Positions 1 through 7,958 of a stretch of DNA of 32,924 nucleotides are shown here, piece after piece. Within the stretch, counting starts at the first letter, position 1; every line of letters begins with the position of its first letter. Position numbers and translations under genes: made by a program. The DNA is taken from the NCBI GenBank assembly GCA_022709665.1, contig JAKLIJ010000012.1, positions 1-32,924 of the forward strand. The letters run 5' to 3'. Under the pieces are notes generated by a model. The model was not told where the DNA came from. It did no database searches and was given only the letters and a program-made list of their open reading frames with translations. The DNA comes from Bacteroidota bacterium. GTDB taxonomy: Bacteria; Bacteroidota; Bacteroidia; Bacteroidales; VadinHA17.

Positions 1-25
1 TTTTAGAAGTTAAAATTAACAGGTA

Positions 26-1030
26 TTATTTTTTTGCGGCTGCCTGATTGGCAGTGATTGCAATCATGCTTACAATATCGCTGACCGAACAGCCTCTCGA
101 AAGATCGTTTATGGGCGCAGCCATTCCCTGAAGTATCGGGCCTATCGCTTCGGCGTTTGCCAGCCGCTGGACCAGTTTATACGCTATATTTCCGCAGTTA
201 AGGTCAGGGAAGACAAGAACATTGGCAAGGCCGGCTATCTGGCTTCCGGGGGCCTTTTTCTGGCCTATTGCGGCAACCAGGGCTGCATCGCCCTGAAGTT
301 CTCCGTCGATCATCATATCCGGAGCCATCTCACGGGCTATTTTAGTAGCATTCACAACTTTGTCGACCATAGCATGTTTGGCGCTTCCCTTTGTTGAAAA
401 GCTGAGCAAAGCAATTCGAGGTTCGAATCCGCATATTGCCCTGGCAGTCTGTCCGGCTGCAACAGCTATCTCGGCAAGCTCGCTGTCGGTCGGATCCGGG
501 TGCACGGCGCCATCTGCAAACACAATAACTCCGTTCTCACCGAAAGTTTTGTCTTTCAAGATCATGACAAATGCGCCTGATACGACGGAAATACCCTGAG
601 CTGTCTTTACATACTGAAAAGCAGGACGCAGTACGTCGCCTGTTGCATGATCGGCTCCCGAAACCTCACCGTCGGCATCTCCGTTCTTGATCATAAGAAC
701 TCCGAGATAGAGGGGATCTTCAATTAGTTTTGCAGCTTCTTCCCTGGTAAGTCCCTTGCTCTTGCGCAGCTCAACCATCATATTGATATAGTGATCCTTC
801 ATCGGATGCGACAACGGATCGACTATTACCGCCCTGTTCAGGTTCTTCAGTCCGAACTGTTCAGCCTTAGCGGCTATATCCCTGGGATCACCGATAAGTA
901 TTATTTGTGCAAGGCCCTCTCCTATTGCAATATCCGCAGCTTTAAGATTCCTTTCCTCATACCCTTCAGGCAGGACAATGCGTTTGTTGTACTTCCTTGC
1001 GTTCAGTTTGATCTGGTCAATTAGTTCCAT
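26..1030 (-). CDS. pta: Phosphate acetyltransferase
   Basis: This 334-residue protein is the short, single-domain form of phosphotransacetylase, which interconverts acetyl-CoA plus phosphate with acetyl phosphate plus CoA in the cytoplasm. The family C-terminus is easily read: GPILQGMAAPINDLSRGCS (about residues 297-315) followed by DIVSMIAITANQA. The N-terminal KRIVLPEGYEERNLKAA is also typical. Length fits the roughly 330-residue family norm and lacks the extra N-terminal domains of enterobacterial Pta. It normally works with acetate kinase to make ATP and acetate; no ackA is inside the window, but the gene ends 25 bases from the left edge, so a partner downstream would lie outside. It is divergent from the FAD dehydrogenase gene across about 190 bp; a TACTTTTA (1068-1075, minus strand) is a weak -7 candidate for it. 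Confidence 0.95.
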   Translation of the reverse strand: MELIDQIKLNARKYNKRIVLPEGYEERNLKAADIAIGEGLAQIILIGDPRDIAAKAEQFGLKNLNRAVIVDPLSHPMKDHYINMMVELRKSKGLTREEAAKLIEDPLYLGVLMIKNGDADGEVSGADHATGDVLRPAFQYVKTAQGISVVSGAFVMILKDKTFGENGVIVFADGAVHPDPTDSELAEIAVAAGQTARAICGFEPRIALLSFSTKGSAKHAMVDKVVNATKIAREMAPDMMIDGELQGDAALVAAIGQKKAPGSQIAGLANVLVFPDLNCGNIAYKLVQRLANAEAIGPILQGMAAPINDLSRGCSVSDIVSMIAITANQAAAKK

Positions 1031-1191
1031 TGTATTTCAATAAGTTAAAATTTAACACATAAGGCTCTAAAAGTAGAAAAAAAAATCCCTAAATAACCAA
1101 GTGTGTCAGATGATTATTTTGTCCACGCATAACCGTTGAAAAAAAATTTTAAGCAGTAAAAGCGTTTCAGGTTAGAAATAAAATCATTTTT

Positions 1192-1199
1192 TAAATTTG
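1192..1199 (+). promoter_or_regulatory. -7 box of the FAD/Fe-S dehydrogenase gene
   Basis: TAAATTTG matches the Bacteroidota -7 consensus TAnnTTTG exactly and is followed by C. It sits 21 bases before the ATG at 1221, which predicts a very short leader. No clear TTTG -33 box is seen 19-21 bases upstream. The match also argues that the TTG at 1197, an in-frame possible start, is promoter rather than coding. Confidence 0.55.
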
Positions 1200-1220
1200 C
1201 GGATCAAAAATGTAAATTTC

Positions 1221-4163
1221 ATGGAGTTTCCGGTTGAAAAATTTAATTCACTGAGAGCATCCCTGGAGGGTGAGCTCAAATACGACAGGGTAAGCAGGTT
1301 AATATATTCAACCGATGCTTCCGATTACAGGGAGGAGCCGGTGGCTGTCATATGGCCGCGGAATGCCTCTGATATAAAGAAGATACTTTGTTTTGCATCA
1401 CAGGAAAAGATCGGGGTCACATTGAGGGCTGCCGGGACTTCACTCGCGGGACAGGTAGTTGGTTCGGGGATAATAGTGGATATCTCGAAACATATGAACA
1501 GGATACTCGAGGTTAACAGGGAGGAAGGCTGGGTCAGAGTTGAGCCGGGTGTGGTTCTTGATGAATTAAATATGTACCTGAAGTCTTTCGGGCTCTTTTT
1601 CGGACCTGAGACATCTACTTCCAGCAGATGCAACATGGGAGGAATGCTTGGTAACAACTCATGCGGATCGCATTCTCTTGTTTACGGCTCGACAAGGGAG
1701 CATACCCTCGAGATAAACGCGATTCTCAGCGACGGAAGCGAAGCTGTCTTCGGTCCCGTTGACAGGGAAACCTTTGAAGGTAAATGCAGGCTGGATAACC
1801 TTGAAGGAAAGATTTACAGGAACATAAGGGAGATGCTTAACGATCCCGTCAATCAGGCCTCAATAAAGGAAGGATATCCCGATCCGCGTATTCCAAGGCG
1901 GAATACCGGCTATGCCCTCGATCTTCTTCTTGATTCTGAGATTTTTAACGGCAATTCGGATAAAACGTTTAATTTCTGCAAACTGCTTGCTGGATCGGAA
2001 GGCACTCTTGCCGTGACAACGGAGATCAGGCTCAATGCAGTTCCTCTCCCTCCCGCATTCAAAACTCTCGTATGTGTTCATCACAGGCATCGCGACGAGG
2101 CATTCCGTGCAAACCTGGTAGCGCTCAGGTTCAAACCCACCGCAGTTGAGCTGACGGACGACAGGATACTGGAGCTGACCAAGGATAACCTCAGTCAGAG
2201 GAACAACCGTTTCTTCATTGAAGGGGACCCGGGAGCGATCATGATGGTTGAATTTGCCAGGAACACCGAAGAAGAAGCGGAATCTGTCACTTCAGCCCTT
2301 ATTGATGCTTTAAAAGCAGAAGGATACGGCTATGCCTATCCGGTCTTAAGGGGTAAGGACATGGCTAAGGCCTGGGAACTCCGGAAGGCTGGTCTGGGTG
2401 TTCTGGGCAACATGAAGGGTGAGGGCAGGACAGTCTCCCTTGTTGAGGATACTTCCGTAAGGGTTGAGGATCTGCCCGCCTATATGGACGATTTTGCCAG
2501 GCTTCTGGCGGCACATGGTAAAGATTCAGTTTATCATGCCCACATTGGAACAGGAGAACTTCACATACGTCCTGTCCTTAACCTGAAGGATCCGGGCGAT
2601 GTAGAGCTATTCAGGACCATAGGCCTCGAAACAGCTCAGCTTGTGAAGAAATACAGAGGATCGCTCAGTGGTGAGCATGGCGACGGAAGACTGAGGGGAG
2701 AATTTATTCCTCTGATACTTGGCGAGGAAAACTATAAACTTCTCAAGGAGCTGAAAGCAGCGTGGGATCCTGAAAACATTCTTAATCCCGGCAAAATAGT
2801 CGACACCCCTCTGATGAACACATTCCTGAGGTATGAGCCGGGCGCCTTAAGCCCAAGGCTCGAGACTATCTATGATTTCTCATCAACCGAAGGCATAGTC
2901 AGGGCGGCCGAAAAATGCAACGGTTCGGGCGACTGCCGGAAGTCGCTGAAGATAGGAGGCACAATGTGCCCTACATTCATGGCCACGATGGACGAGGACA
3001 AGTGCACCAGGGCAAGGGCAAACATACTGCGCGAATTTCTGAGCGTGAAGAATGGCGATCCATGGGATCAGAAAGAGATATATGACATTCTCGATCTCTG
3101 TGTCGGATGCAAGGGATGCAAGGCGGAATGTCCGTCGGGAGTTGATATTGCCAAAATGAAGTCGGAATTTCTTCAGCATTGGTACGACCGGCACGGTGTT
3201 CCACTCCGGACATTGCTCATTGCATATATCACAACCTTTAACCGTTTGGGCTCACTTGTACCGGCAGTATACAACTTCTTCCTTAAAAACAAATTATTCT
3301 CTGACCTTCTCAAACGAACAATAGGTTTCGCAAGGGAAAGGTCGATCCCGCTTCTGCACAAAACCACTCTTAGGAAATGGCTGAAAAAGAATCTTGAATC
3401 GCTCAATCCGTCAAATCCGTCGGGGACAGTCTGTCTTTTTGTAGATGAATTCACCGATTACAACGACACTGAAGCAGGAATTGCAGCTGTCAGGCTGCTG
3501 ACATCCCTCAATTACAGGGTGAGTTCGGTGAGTCATGACCTGAGTGCAAGAACTTTCATATCGAAAGGACTGCTCAGGAAGGCAAAGAAAATTGCCATAA
3601 ACAACATAAACACCTTTTCAGATATAATTTCCGATGAAACACCGCTTGTTGGCATAGAACCTTCTGCCATTCTCGGCTTCCGCGATGAATATCCCGATCT
3701 GGCGGGTGATGGCCTGAAAGAAAAAGCCATGAAGATTGCACGGAACAGTTTTCTGATTGATGAATTCATCTCAAGGGAATTCAGGGCAGGAAGGATAAAA
3801 AGAGAGTCGTTTACAGACAAAAACCTCGATATTCTTCTGCATGCACACTGTCAGCAAAAAGCCGTTTCATCGTCTGTATGTTCTATGGAAATGCTATCCA
3901 TACCAACAAATTACAAGGTTACCGAGATACCTTCCGGATGTTGCGGCATGGCCGGTTCATTCGGATATGAGAAGGAACATTTCGAACTGTCGAACAAGAT
4001 CGGTGAACTTGTTCTTTTCCCCGGGATCAGGAACAGCGGAAGCGAAGTTCAGATCGCAGCTCCGGGAACAAGCTGCAGACACCACATCAAGGACGGAACG
4101 GGAAGAACAGCAAAACCGCCGGTAGTAATTCTCTACGAAGCGCTGAAAAAGCAGACAAACTGA
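1221..4163 (+). CDS. FAD-linked and Fe-S-linked 2-hydroxyacid dehydrogenase (YdiJ/GlcD-like fusion)
   Basis: A 980-residue fusion of a flavin dehydrogenase and an iron-sulfur electron-transfer module. The FAD_binding_4 part is read at about residues 40-165, with RAAGTSLAGQVVGSG near 69-83 and GNNSCGSHSLVYGSTREH near 144-161, followed by the FAD-oxidase C domain (HAHIGTGELHIRPVLN, SGEHGDGRLRGEF). Next come cysteines C566, C572 and C583, a ferredoxin-type CxxCxxCxxxCP at 627-637, and a cysteine-rich CCG domain with GCCGMAGSFGYE around 906-917. This order matches D-2-hydroxyglutarate dehydrogenase YdiJ and glycolate/D-lactate oxidases of the GlcD-GlcF type. The exact substrate cannot be read from sequence. 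The ATG at 1221 is preferred over an in-frame TTG at 1197 that overlaps the -7 box. The protein probably donates electrons to the quinone pool. Confidence 0.85.
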   Translation: MEFPVEKFNSLRASLEGELKYDRVSRLIYSTDASDYREEPVAVIWPRNASDIKKILCFASQEKIGVTLRAAGTSLAGQVVGSGIIVDISKHMNRILEVNREEGWVRVEPGVVLDELNMYLKSFGLFFGPETSTSSRCNMGGMLGNNSCGSHSLVYGSTREHTLEINAILSDGSEAVFGPVDRETFEGKCRLDNLEGKIYRNIREMLNDPVNQASIKEGYPDPRIPRRNTGYALDLLLDSEIFNGNSDKTFNFCKLLAGSEGTLAVTTEIRLNAVPLPPAFKTLVCVHHRHRDEAFRANLVALRFKPTAVELTDDRILELTKDNLSQRNNRFFIEGDPGAIMMVEFARNTEEEAESVTSALIDALKAEGYGYAYPVLRGKDMAKAWELRKAGLGVLGNMKGEGRTVSLVEDTSVRVEDLPAYMDDFARLLAAHGKDSVYHAHIGTGELHIRPVLNLKDPGDVELFRTIGLETAQLVKKYRGSLSGEHGDGRLRGEFIPLILGEENYKLLKELKAAWDPENILNPGKIVDTPLMNTFLRYEPGALSPRLETIYDFSSTEGIVRAAEKCNGSGDCRKSLKIGGTMCPTFMATMDEDKCTRARANILREFLSVKNGDPWDQKEIYDILDLCVGCKGCKAECPSGVDIAKMKSEFLQHWYDRHGVPLRTLLIAYITTFNRLGSLVPAVYNFFLKNKLFSDLLKRTIGFARERSIPLLHKTTLRKWLKKNLESLNPSNPSGTVCLFVDEFTDYNDTEAGIAAVRLLTSLNYRVSSVSHDLSARTFISKGLLRKAKKIAINNINTFSDIISDETPLVGIEPSAILGFRDEYPDLAGDGLKEKAMKIARNSFLIDEFISREFRAGRIKRESFTDKNLDILLHAHCQQKAVSSSVCSMEMLSIPTNYKVTEIPSGCCGMAGSFGYEKEHFELSNKIGELVLFPGIRNSGSEVQIAAPGTSCRHHIKDGTGRTAKPPVVILYEALKKQTN

Positions 4164-4185
4164 AAGGGTTGCTGGTTGCTGTGTT

Positions 4186-4266
4186 ACCGAATACCGTCCC
4201 GATGGCTATCGGGAACCGAATACTGAATACCGAATACCGAATACCTGCCAACTGCCAACTGCCAAC
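4186..4266. repeat. Tandem heptamer array A (ACCGAAT and TGCCAAC units)
   Basis: Directly seen: five ACCGAAT-type units (one reads ACTGAAT; the first is separated from the rest by the palindrome at 4197-4214), then ACC, then three exact TGCCAAC units. It lies between the convergent ends of the FAD dehydrogenase and omega-amidase genes. The second unit is the reverse complement of the GTTGGCA unit of the array at 11976-12017. No coding function and no terminator-like hairpin with a T-run was found in it. Confidence 0.85.
4197..4214. repeat. 18-bp palindrome, copy 1
   Basis: TCCCGATGGCTATCGGGA can fold into a 7-bp stem (TCCCGAT/ATCGGGA) with a GGCT loop. An identical copy is at 5141-5158. Here it interrupts the ACCGAAT array and is flanked on both sides by ACCG (4193-4196 and 4215-4218), which could be a target duplication or simply the array unit. 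Confidence 0.8.
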
Positions 4267-4286
4267 TTGTTGCTTATTACCTGTTG

Positions 4287-5057
4287 CTACAGTTGTATAG
4301 TGAAATTATCCGCGTCTCCTGCCACTGAGAATCTGGTCCGGAATTCCCTTAACTCATCAGTATTGATATCACATGATATTATGCTTTCCAGGTACGTCTC
4401 TCCTGAAGCCAATATCTCTCCCTTTGGTCCGATCATCATCGAATCGCCGGAATATTTTATACCCATGCCGTCTATTCCCGTGCGGTTGACACCTGCAACA
4501 AAGCATTGATTTTCAATAGCTCTTGCCTTAAGCAGGGTGAGCCATACATCCCTTCGGGCTTCGGGCCAGTTTGCCGAGTTAATGAGAAGATCATAATCGT
4601 TCCGGTTCCTGCTCCAGACGGGAAAGCGCAGGTCGTAGCAGATATTGGGACATATCCTCACCCCTTTGTACTCAAAGACCACCCTTTCGGTACCAGGCGT
4701 ATAATTCACCTCCACACCGCCCTGGGCGAATAAATGCCGCTTATCGTATTTGAACAGTGAGCCTTCAGGCGATATGAACACCCACCTGTTGAAATGGTTT
4801 ACCCCTTCAGCAACCATATAGCTTCCGGCGATTGCAAATCCCTTTTCCCGCGATGTCTTCTGCATCCATTCAAAGGTAAGTGACCGGGGCTCTTCGGCAA
4901 GGACATCCGCTGCAGGAGAAAAACCGGTATTGAACATCTCGGGAAGTATGACGAGCTCAGTTCCTTCGGGCACTCTTCCCAACATTTCCGAAAGCTTTGC
5001 AAAATTGCCTTTTTTGTCCTCCCAGAGGATGTCGTATTGAATGAGAGATATTTTCAT
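4287..5057 (-). CDS. yafV: Omega-amidase, nitrilase superfamily (YafV-like)
   Basis: A 256-residue carbon-nitrogen hydrolase. The Glu-Lys-Cys triad of the nitrilase family is visible: E40 in ELVILPEMFNTGF, K106 in FKYDKRHLFAQGG and C140 in RICPNICYDLRFPVWSR. The length and motif wording match YafV/NIT2-type omega-amidases, which hydrolyse 2-oxoglutaramate or 2-oxosuccinamate to the keto acid and ammonia, a repair or salvage step in glutamine and methionine metabolism in the cytoplasm. The start is placed at MKISLIQYDILW because the upstream in-frame extension to 5162 runs through a repeat and would add 35 residues that the family lacks. The neighbours do not point to a specific pathway. The gene is convergent with the FAD dehydrogenase gene across a heptamer array. 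Confidence 0.9.
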   Translation of the reverse strand: MKISLIQYDILWEDKKGNFAKLSEMLGRVPEGTELVILPEMFNTGFSPAADVLAEEPRSLTFEWMQKTSREKGFAIAGSYMVAEGVNHFNRWVFISPEGSLFKYDKRHLFAQGGVEVNYTPGTERVVFEYKGVRICPNICYDLRFPVWSRNRNDYDLLINSANWPEARRDVWLTLLKARAIENQCFVAGVNRTGIDGMGIKYSGDSMMIGPKGEILASGETYLESIISCDINTDELREFRTRFSVAGDADNFTIQL

Positions 5058-5122
5058 GTCAAAATGATTTGGCTGCTGTAAAAATAAAGCATTAAAATGT
5101 AAGATAAACCAGAAAAGGATAT

Positions 5123-5235
5123 TTACCACGGATAGCACGGTCCCGATGGCTATCGGGATCACAGATAAGATCAGGGTTTATATTTGTTGAAACGATCCGT
5201 GTATTGTCCGTGTTCTCCGTGAAATCAGTGGTTAA
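5123..5235. repeat. Imperfect inverted repeat of CACGGA/TCCGTG words
   Basis: The left arm begins TTACCACGGATAGCACGG and the right arm ends TCCGTGAAATCAGTGGTTAA; their outer parts are mutually complementary with mismatches, about 110 bp end to end. Shorter TCCGTG words recur in the right arm (5194-5220). The left arm is broken by the palindrome at 5141-5158; without it, CACGG would join ATCACAG. The arms could form a large cruciform or an RNA hairpin. Confidence 0.6.
5141..5158. repeat. 18-bp palindrome, copy 2
   Basis: Identical over all 18 bases to the copy at 4197-4214 (stem TCCCGAT/ATCGGGA, loop GGCT). It interrupts the CACGGA-word repeat. The flanks differ completely from those of copy 1, so only the palindrome is shared. 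Confidence 0.8.
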
Positions 5236-5292
5236 AACCAGAAAAAAATTTTAGCATTGATCATCCGGTTACGAAATTATTCGTATTAATTA

Positions 5293-5310
5293 TTCCGAAA
5301 AATTTCGGAA
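5293..5310. repeat. Short AT-rich palindrome
   Basis: TTCCGAAAAATTTCGGAA forms an 8-bp stem (TTCCGAAA/TTTCGGAA) with an AA loop. No T-run typical of a terminator follows on either strand. It could be an operator or just part of the local repeat cluster. Confidence 0.4.
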
Positions 5311-5335
5311 CTATATTTCCTGATTTGCTGTCTTT

Positions 5336-5377
5336 TCCTTTGTCCTGTGCCTTGAATCCTTCGCCTTGTGCCTTGTG
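5336..5377. repeat. Tandem heptamer array B (CCTTGTG-like)
   Basis: Six adjacent 7-base units read TCCTTTG, TCCTGTG, CCTTGAA, TCCTTCG, CCTTGTG, CCTTGTG. They differ by a few bases but keep exact 7-base spacing. The array lies about 110 bp upstream of the serpin start. Confidence 0.75.
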
Positions 5378-5489
5378 TCATGCTTCCCCGACGAAAAATA
5401 TTTCACCTTTCCTGTCACGTTTAGCAAGTATGATTCGTATATGTAAGGTATGAATAACCTAAATCCAGTACTTACTTACAAATAACGAC

Positions 5490-6740
5490 ATGAAAAAATA
5501 TCTTGCATTCATTCTGCCGGGACTGGCAATTCTTTTCCTTGCCCTCTCCTGTTCAAAGGGAAACAATGAAGAACCCGACCTGACACCAAAAGACATTACC
5601 CTCTCTGCTGCGGCACCCGTCGCCATTCAAAGCAGCAACGATTTCGGAATTGAGCTTTTCACAAAGGTGACCGCTGAAGAAGACAAAAACCTCATGCTTT
5701 CGCCCCTCAGCGCAAGCACTGCCCTTACCATGCTTCTCAACGGTTGCGGCGGCGATACTTACTCACAACTGCAGGGTACACTTAAATATCCGGCCGGGAT
5801 GAATATTTCCGAAATCAACGAAGCTTACAAGAGTCTTGTCAGCCAGTTGCTCGTTATCGATCCGAAGGTGCAGCTCGCTCTTGCAAACGCGATCTTCTAC
5901 CGCAACGGATTCAGTGTCAAACCGCCTTTCCTTGCCACAATGAGCAATGATTACAAGGCAACCGTCAAGGGACTTGATTTCGCTGCCCCGTCATCCCTCA
6001 CCACGATCAATAAGTGGGCCAGCGACAATACGAACGGGAAAATACCTGAAGTGTTAAGTGAGATATCAGAGTATGCAGTAATGTTCATCATGAATGCCCT
6101 CTATTTCAACGGCGACTGGAGCTACCAGTTTGACAAATCCCTGACAGATGAACTTCCTTTCCATCCCGATGGCGGCACTACGACTGATGTTACCACAATG
6201 AAGGGTGAAGTGGGCTCAAAGGTTGCCTGGGGCAATGATTTCAGGGCAATTGAAATGCCTTACGGTCAGACCAACTTCACCATGGTGGTGATTGTCCCGG
6301 ACGAAACCCTCAGCGCCCTTTATCCTTCTTTTACATACCAGGTATGGGACAAGCTGACCTCCGACCTTGACGCTCATCCTGAGTTCGGCAAAACAATTGT
6401 AACTATGCCAAAATTCAAATTTTCTTATGAGAAATACCTTAACGACCAGTTGATGAGCATGGGTATGATTGATGCTTTCAGCGATTTCAGAGCAGATCTT
6501 TCAGGAATCTCCGATAATCAGATCTATGTCGACTTCGTGAAGCAAAACACTTTCGTCGAAGTAGATGAGGAAGGAACGGAAGCTGCCGCTGTTACAACGA
6601 TAGGAATAAACCTGACAAGTGTAGGCGATCCGCAGCCAAACCAGTTCATCATCGACAAATCCTTCATCTTTGCCATTCGTGAGCGTACGACAAACACACT
6701 GCTTTTTATAGGGCAGGTGATTAATCCGAAAGAGGAATAG
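5490..6740 (+). CDS. Lipoprotein serpin (serine/cysteine protease inhibitor)
   Basis: A 416-residue serpin with a lipoprotein signal peptide (LFLALSCSKGN, lipidated Cys about residue 21). The serpin fold begins near residue 50 (LMLSPLSASTALTMLLNG) and ends with FIFAIRERTTNTLLFIGQVINP. The reactive-centre hinge is intact: EVDEEGTEAAAVTT (about 357-370), with small residues at P12-P10 as needed for loop insertion, so it should be inhibitory. Counting 15 from the hinge Gly362 puts P1 at Thr376, with Ser377 as P1', but the loop is about four residues longer than in alpha-1-antitrypsin, so P1 is uncertain. The lipobox suggests an outer-membrane anchor, as in miropin of Tannerella forsythia. It probably shields the cell against foreign or self proteases. 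The next gene starts 3 bases after its stop. Confidence 0.93.
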   Translation: MKKYLAFILPGLAILFLALSCSKGNNEEPDLTPKDITLSAAAPVAIQSSNDFGIELFTKVTAEEDKNLMLSPLSASTALTMLLNGCGGDTYSQLQGTLKYPAGMNISEINEAYKSLVSQLLVIDPKVQLALANAIFYRNGFSVKPPFLATMSNDYKATVKGLDFAAPSSLTTINKWASDNTNGKIPEVLSEISEYAVMFIMNALYFNGDWSYQFDKSLTDELPFHPDGGTTTDVTTMKGEVGSKVAWGNDFRAIEMPYGQTNFTMVVIVPDETLSALYPSFTYQVWDKLTSDLDAHPEFGKTIVTMPKFKFSYEKYLNDQLMSMGMIDAFSDFRADLSGISDNQIYVDFVKQNTFVEVDEEGTEAAAVTTIGINLTSVGDPQPNQFIIDKSFIFAIRERTTNTLLFIGQVINPKEE

Positions 6741-6743
6741 ACT

Positions 6744-7916
6744 ATGAAAAGGGCACAGGGCTCAGGGCGCAGGGCACAGGGCGAAGAGTATGGCAAACTT
6801 TTCTTCATTCTCTCTATAATTTATACTGCAGTAATTCTCCTTTCAGGCTGCAGCAAGGACGATTTTCCCGTAGCCGAAGATAAAGATGCTGTCGGCGAAA
6901 TTCAGATGAATACTCTTTTTAATATCAGGGAGATATCTGATGGTTTCATAATTGCAGGAGTAAGTGACTCGAAAATAAAAATCTCAAAACTGGATGTAAA
7001 TTTCAACACTGTCTGGAGCAAAGATGACTTTGACTGGGGGAACAATTCTTCAGAAGGCGGCTGGGGCGGTGCTTTTTATTCCGTTGAGATAGTTAATGTT
7101 GTTGAAAAGGGAAATGGCAACATCCTCATCTTTTGTTCAATTGTGGAAGGCTCCGATGTTATGCTCAGTTCAGCCCTGATCGTTATGCTTGACGGATCGG
7201 GGAAGGAACTTTTCAGGAAAGAGCTGGACGATTACATGCTCATCAACGCTTTAGCGACCAATGGTGAAAGATTCCTTCTGTTTGGCAGCAGCCTGATCAG
7301 GCTGAACTCAGATTTTTCAATCGCATGGGAGAATGATGACCATAATTATGTATTCTCAGGAGCAAATGCCATTCAGACTGACGATAATGGCTTTGCAGTA
7401 ACAGGCACATGGAGCAGCCAGCAGGTTTTGCTTCAAAAACTTAATGAAAACGGGATTATCCAGTGGGACAAAAGCAACTTTAATTCAGATCCATTCAATG
7501 ATCTTGGTTACGATTTATATCAAATGTCTGATAAGGGATTTTTAATAATCGGCAGAACCAGAAGTATAAATGAACCCTGGGATATGAATTGTTTCATTAT
7601 CAGGACTGAATCTTCAGGAGACACCCTCTGGACCAGGAAATACGGAGAAGGATCGGATGAGTGGTTTGAAGAAATCCTGTATGCCTCCGATGATGAGTTT
7701 GTGATAAGAAAAACTGTTGGTTATCCTGTCGACACTGAGCGGAAGGGGTTTCTGATGAGCATTTCCGGGAACGGTGAGGTATCTGAATCCCGTGAGATAA
7801 ATATCAATGACTATTTCCTCCGGACTTCATCCGGATATTTTGTCAGGGCTGTAAAAGAAGGAGACAGGATCATATCCTTATCCAAAATACAATTGCAAAA
7901 CCTGTGTGACAATTAA
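6744..7916 (+). CDS. Beta-propeller-like lipoprotein of unknown function
   Basis: A 390-residue predicted lipoprotein. Its signal peptide has an unusually long, basic n-region because the first codons after the ATG are a heptamer array (6751-6785), read as RAQGSGRRAQGE; then comes a hydrophobic stretch and the lipobox LLSGCSKDD. The K-D-D after the lipid Cys resembles the surface-export signal known for Bacteroidota lipoproteins, so the protein may face outward (inference). The body has repeated blades of the kind DNGFAVTGTWSSQQVLLQKL and DKGFLIIGRTRS, with W-containing strands such as GDTLWTRKYGEG, typical of bacterial beta-propellers with delta-60-like repeats. No catalytic motif is visible. 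It starts 3 bases after the serpin stop, so the two are almost surely co-transcribed. No better in-frame ATG was found downstream before the signal sequence. Confidence 0.75.
   Translation: MKRAQGSGRRAQGEEYGKLFFILSIIYTAVILLSGCSKDDFPVAEDKDAVGEIQMNTLFNIREISDGFIIAGVSDSKIKISKLDVNFNTVWSKDDFDWGNNSSEGGWGGAFYSVEIVNVVEKGNGNILIFCSIVEGSDVMLSSALIVMLDGSGKELFRKELDDYMLINALATNGERFLLFGSSLIRLNSDFSIAWENDDHNYVFSGANAIQTDDNGFAVTGTWSSQQVLLQKLNENGIIQWDKSNFNSDPFNDLGYDLYQMSDKGFLIIGRTRSINEPWDMNCFIIRTESSGDTLWTRKYGEGSDEWFEEILYASDDEFVIRKTVGYPVDTERKGFLMSISGNGEVSESREININDYFLRTSSGYFVRAVKEGDRIISLSKIQLQNLCDN
6751..6785. repeat. Tandem heptamer array C inside a coding region (GGGCACA-like)
   Basis: Five adjacent units, GGGCACA, GGGCTCA, GGGCGCA, GGGCACA, GGGCGAA, begin 4 bases after the ATG at 6744 ends. 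A 7-base unit shifts frame at every copy, so gain or loss of units would change the reading frame except in multiples of three. Confidence 0.85.
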
Positions 7917-7958
7917 ATACTTAAAAAACTGCAACTCACTCAAATCCATAAACCAATC

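Larger units (their letters stand above)
5058..5489. other. Repeat-rich intergenic region of 432 bp
   Basis: No gene is supported here. The stretch separates the divergent omega-amidase and serpin genes and is packed with repeats: an imperfect inverted repeat of CACGGA/TCCGTG words (5123-5235) with the 18-bp palindrome inside it, a short AT-rich palindrome (5293-5310) and a heptamer array (5336-5377). The last 110 bases before the serpin ATG must hold its promoter, but no convincing TTTG/TAnnTTTG pair was found. Confidence 0.7.

Noticed and set aside
5058-5162. 35-residue N-terminal extension of the omega-amidase
   Set aside because: It is encoded by repeat sequence including the 18-bp palindrome, and the family begins at MKISLIQYD.
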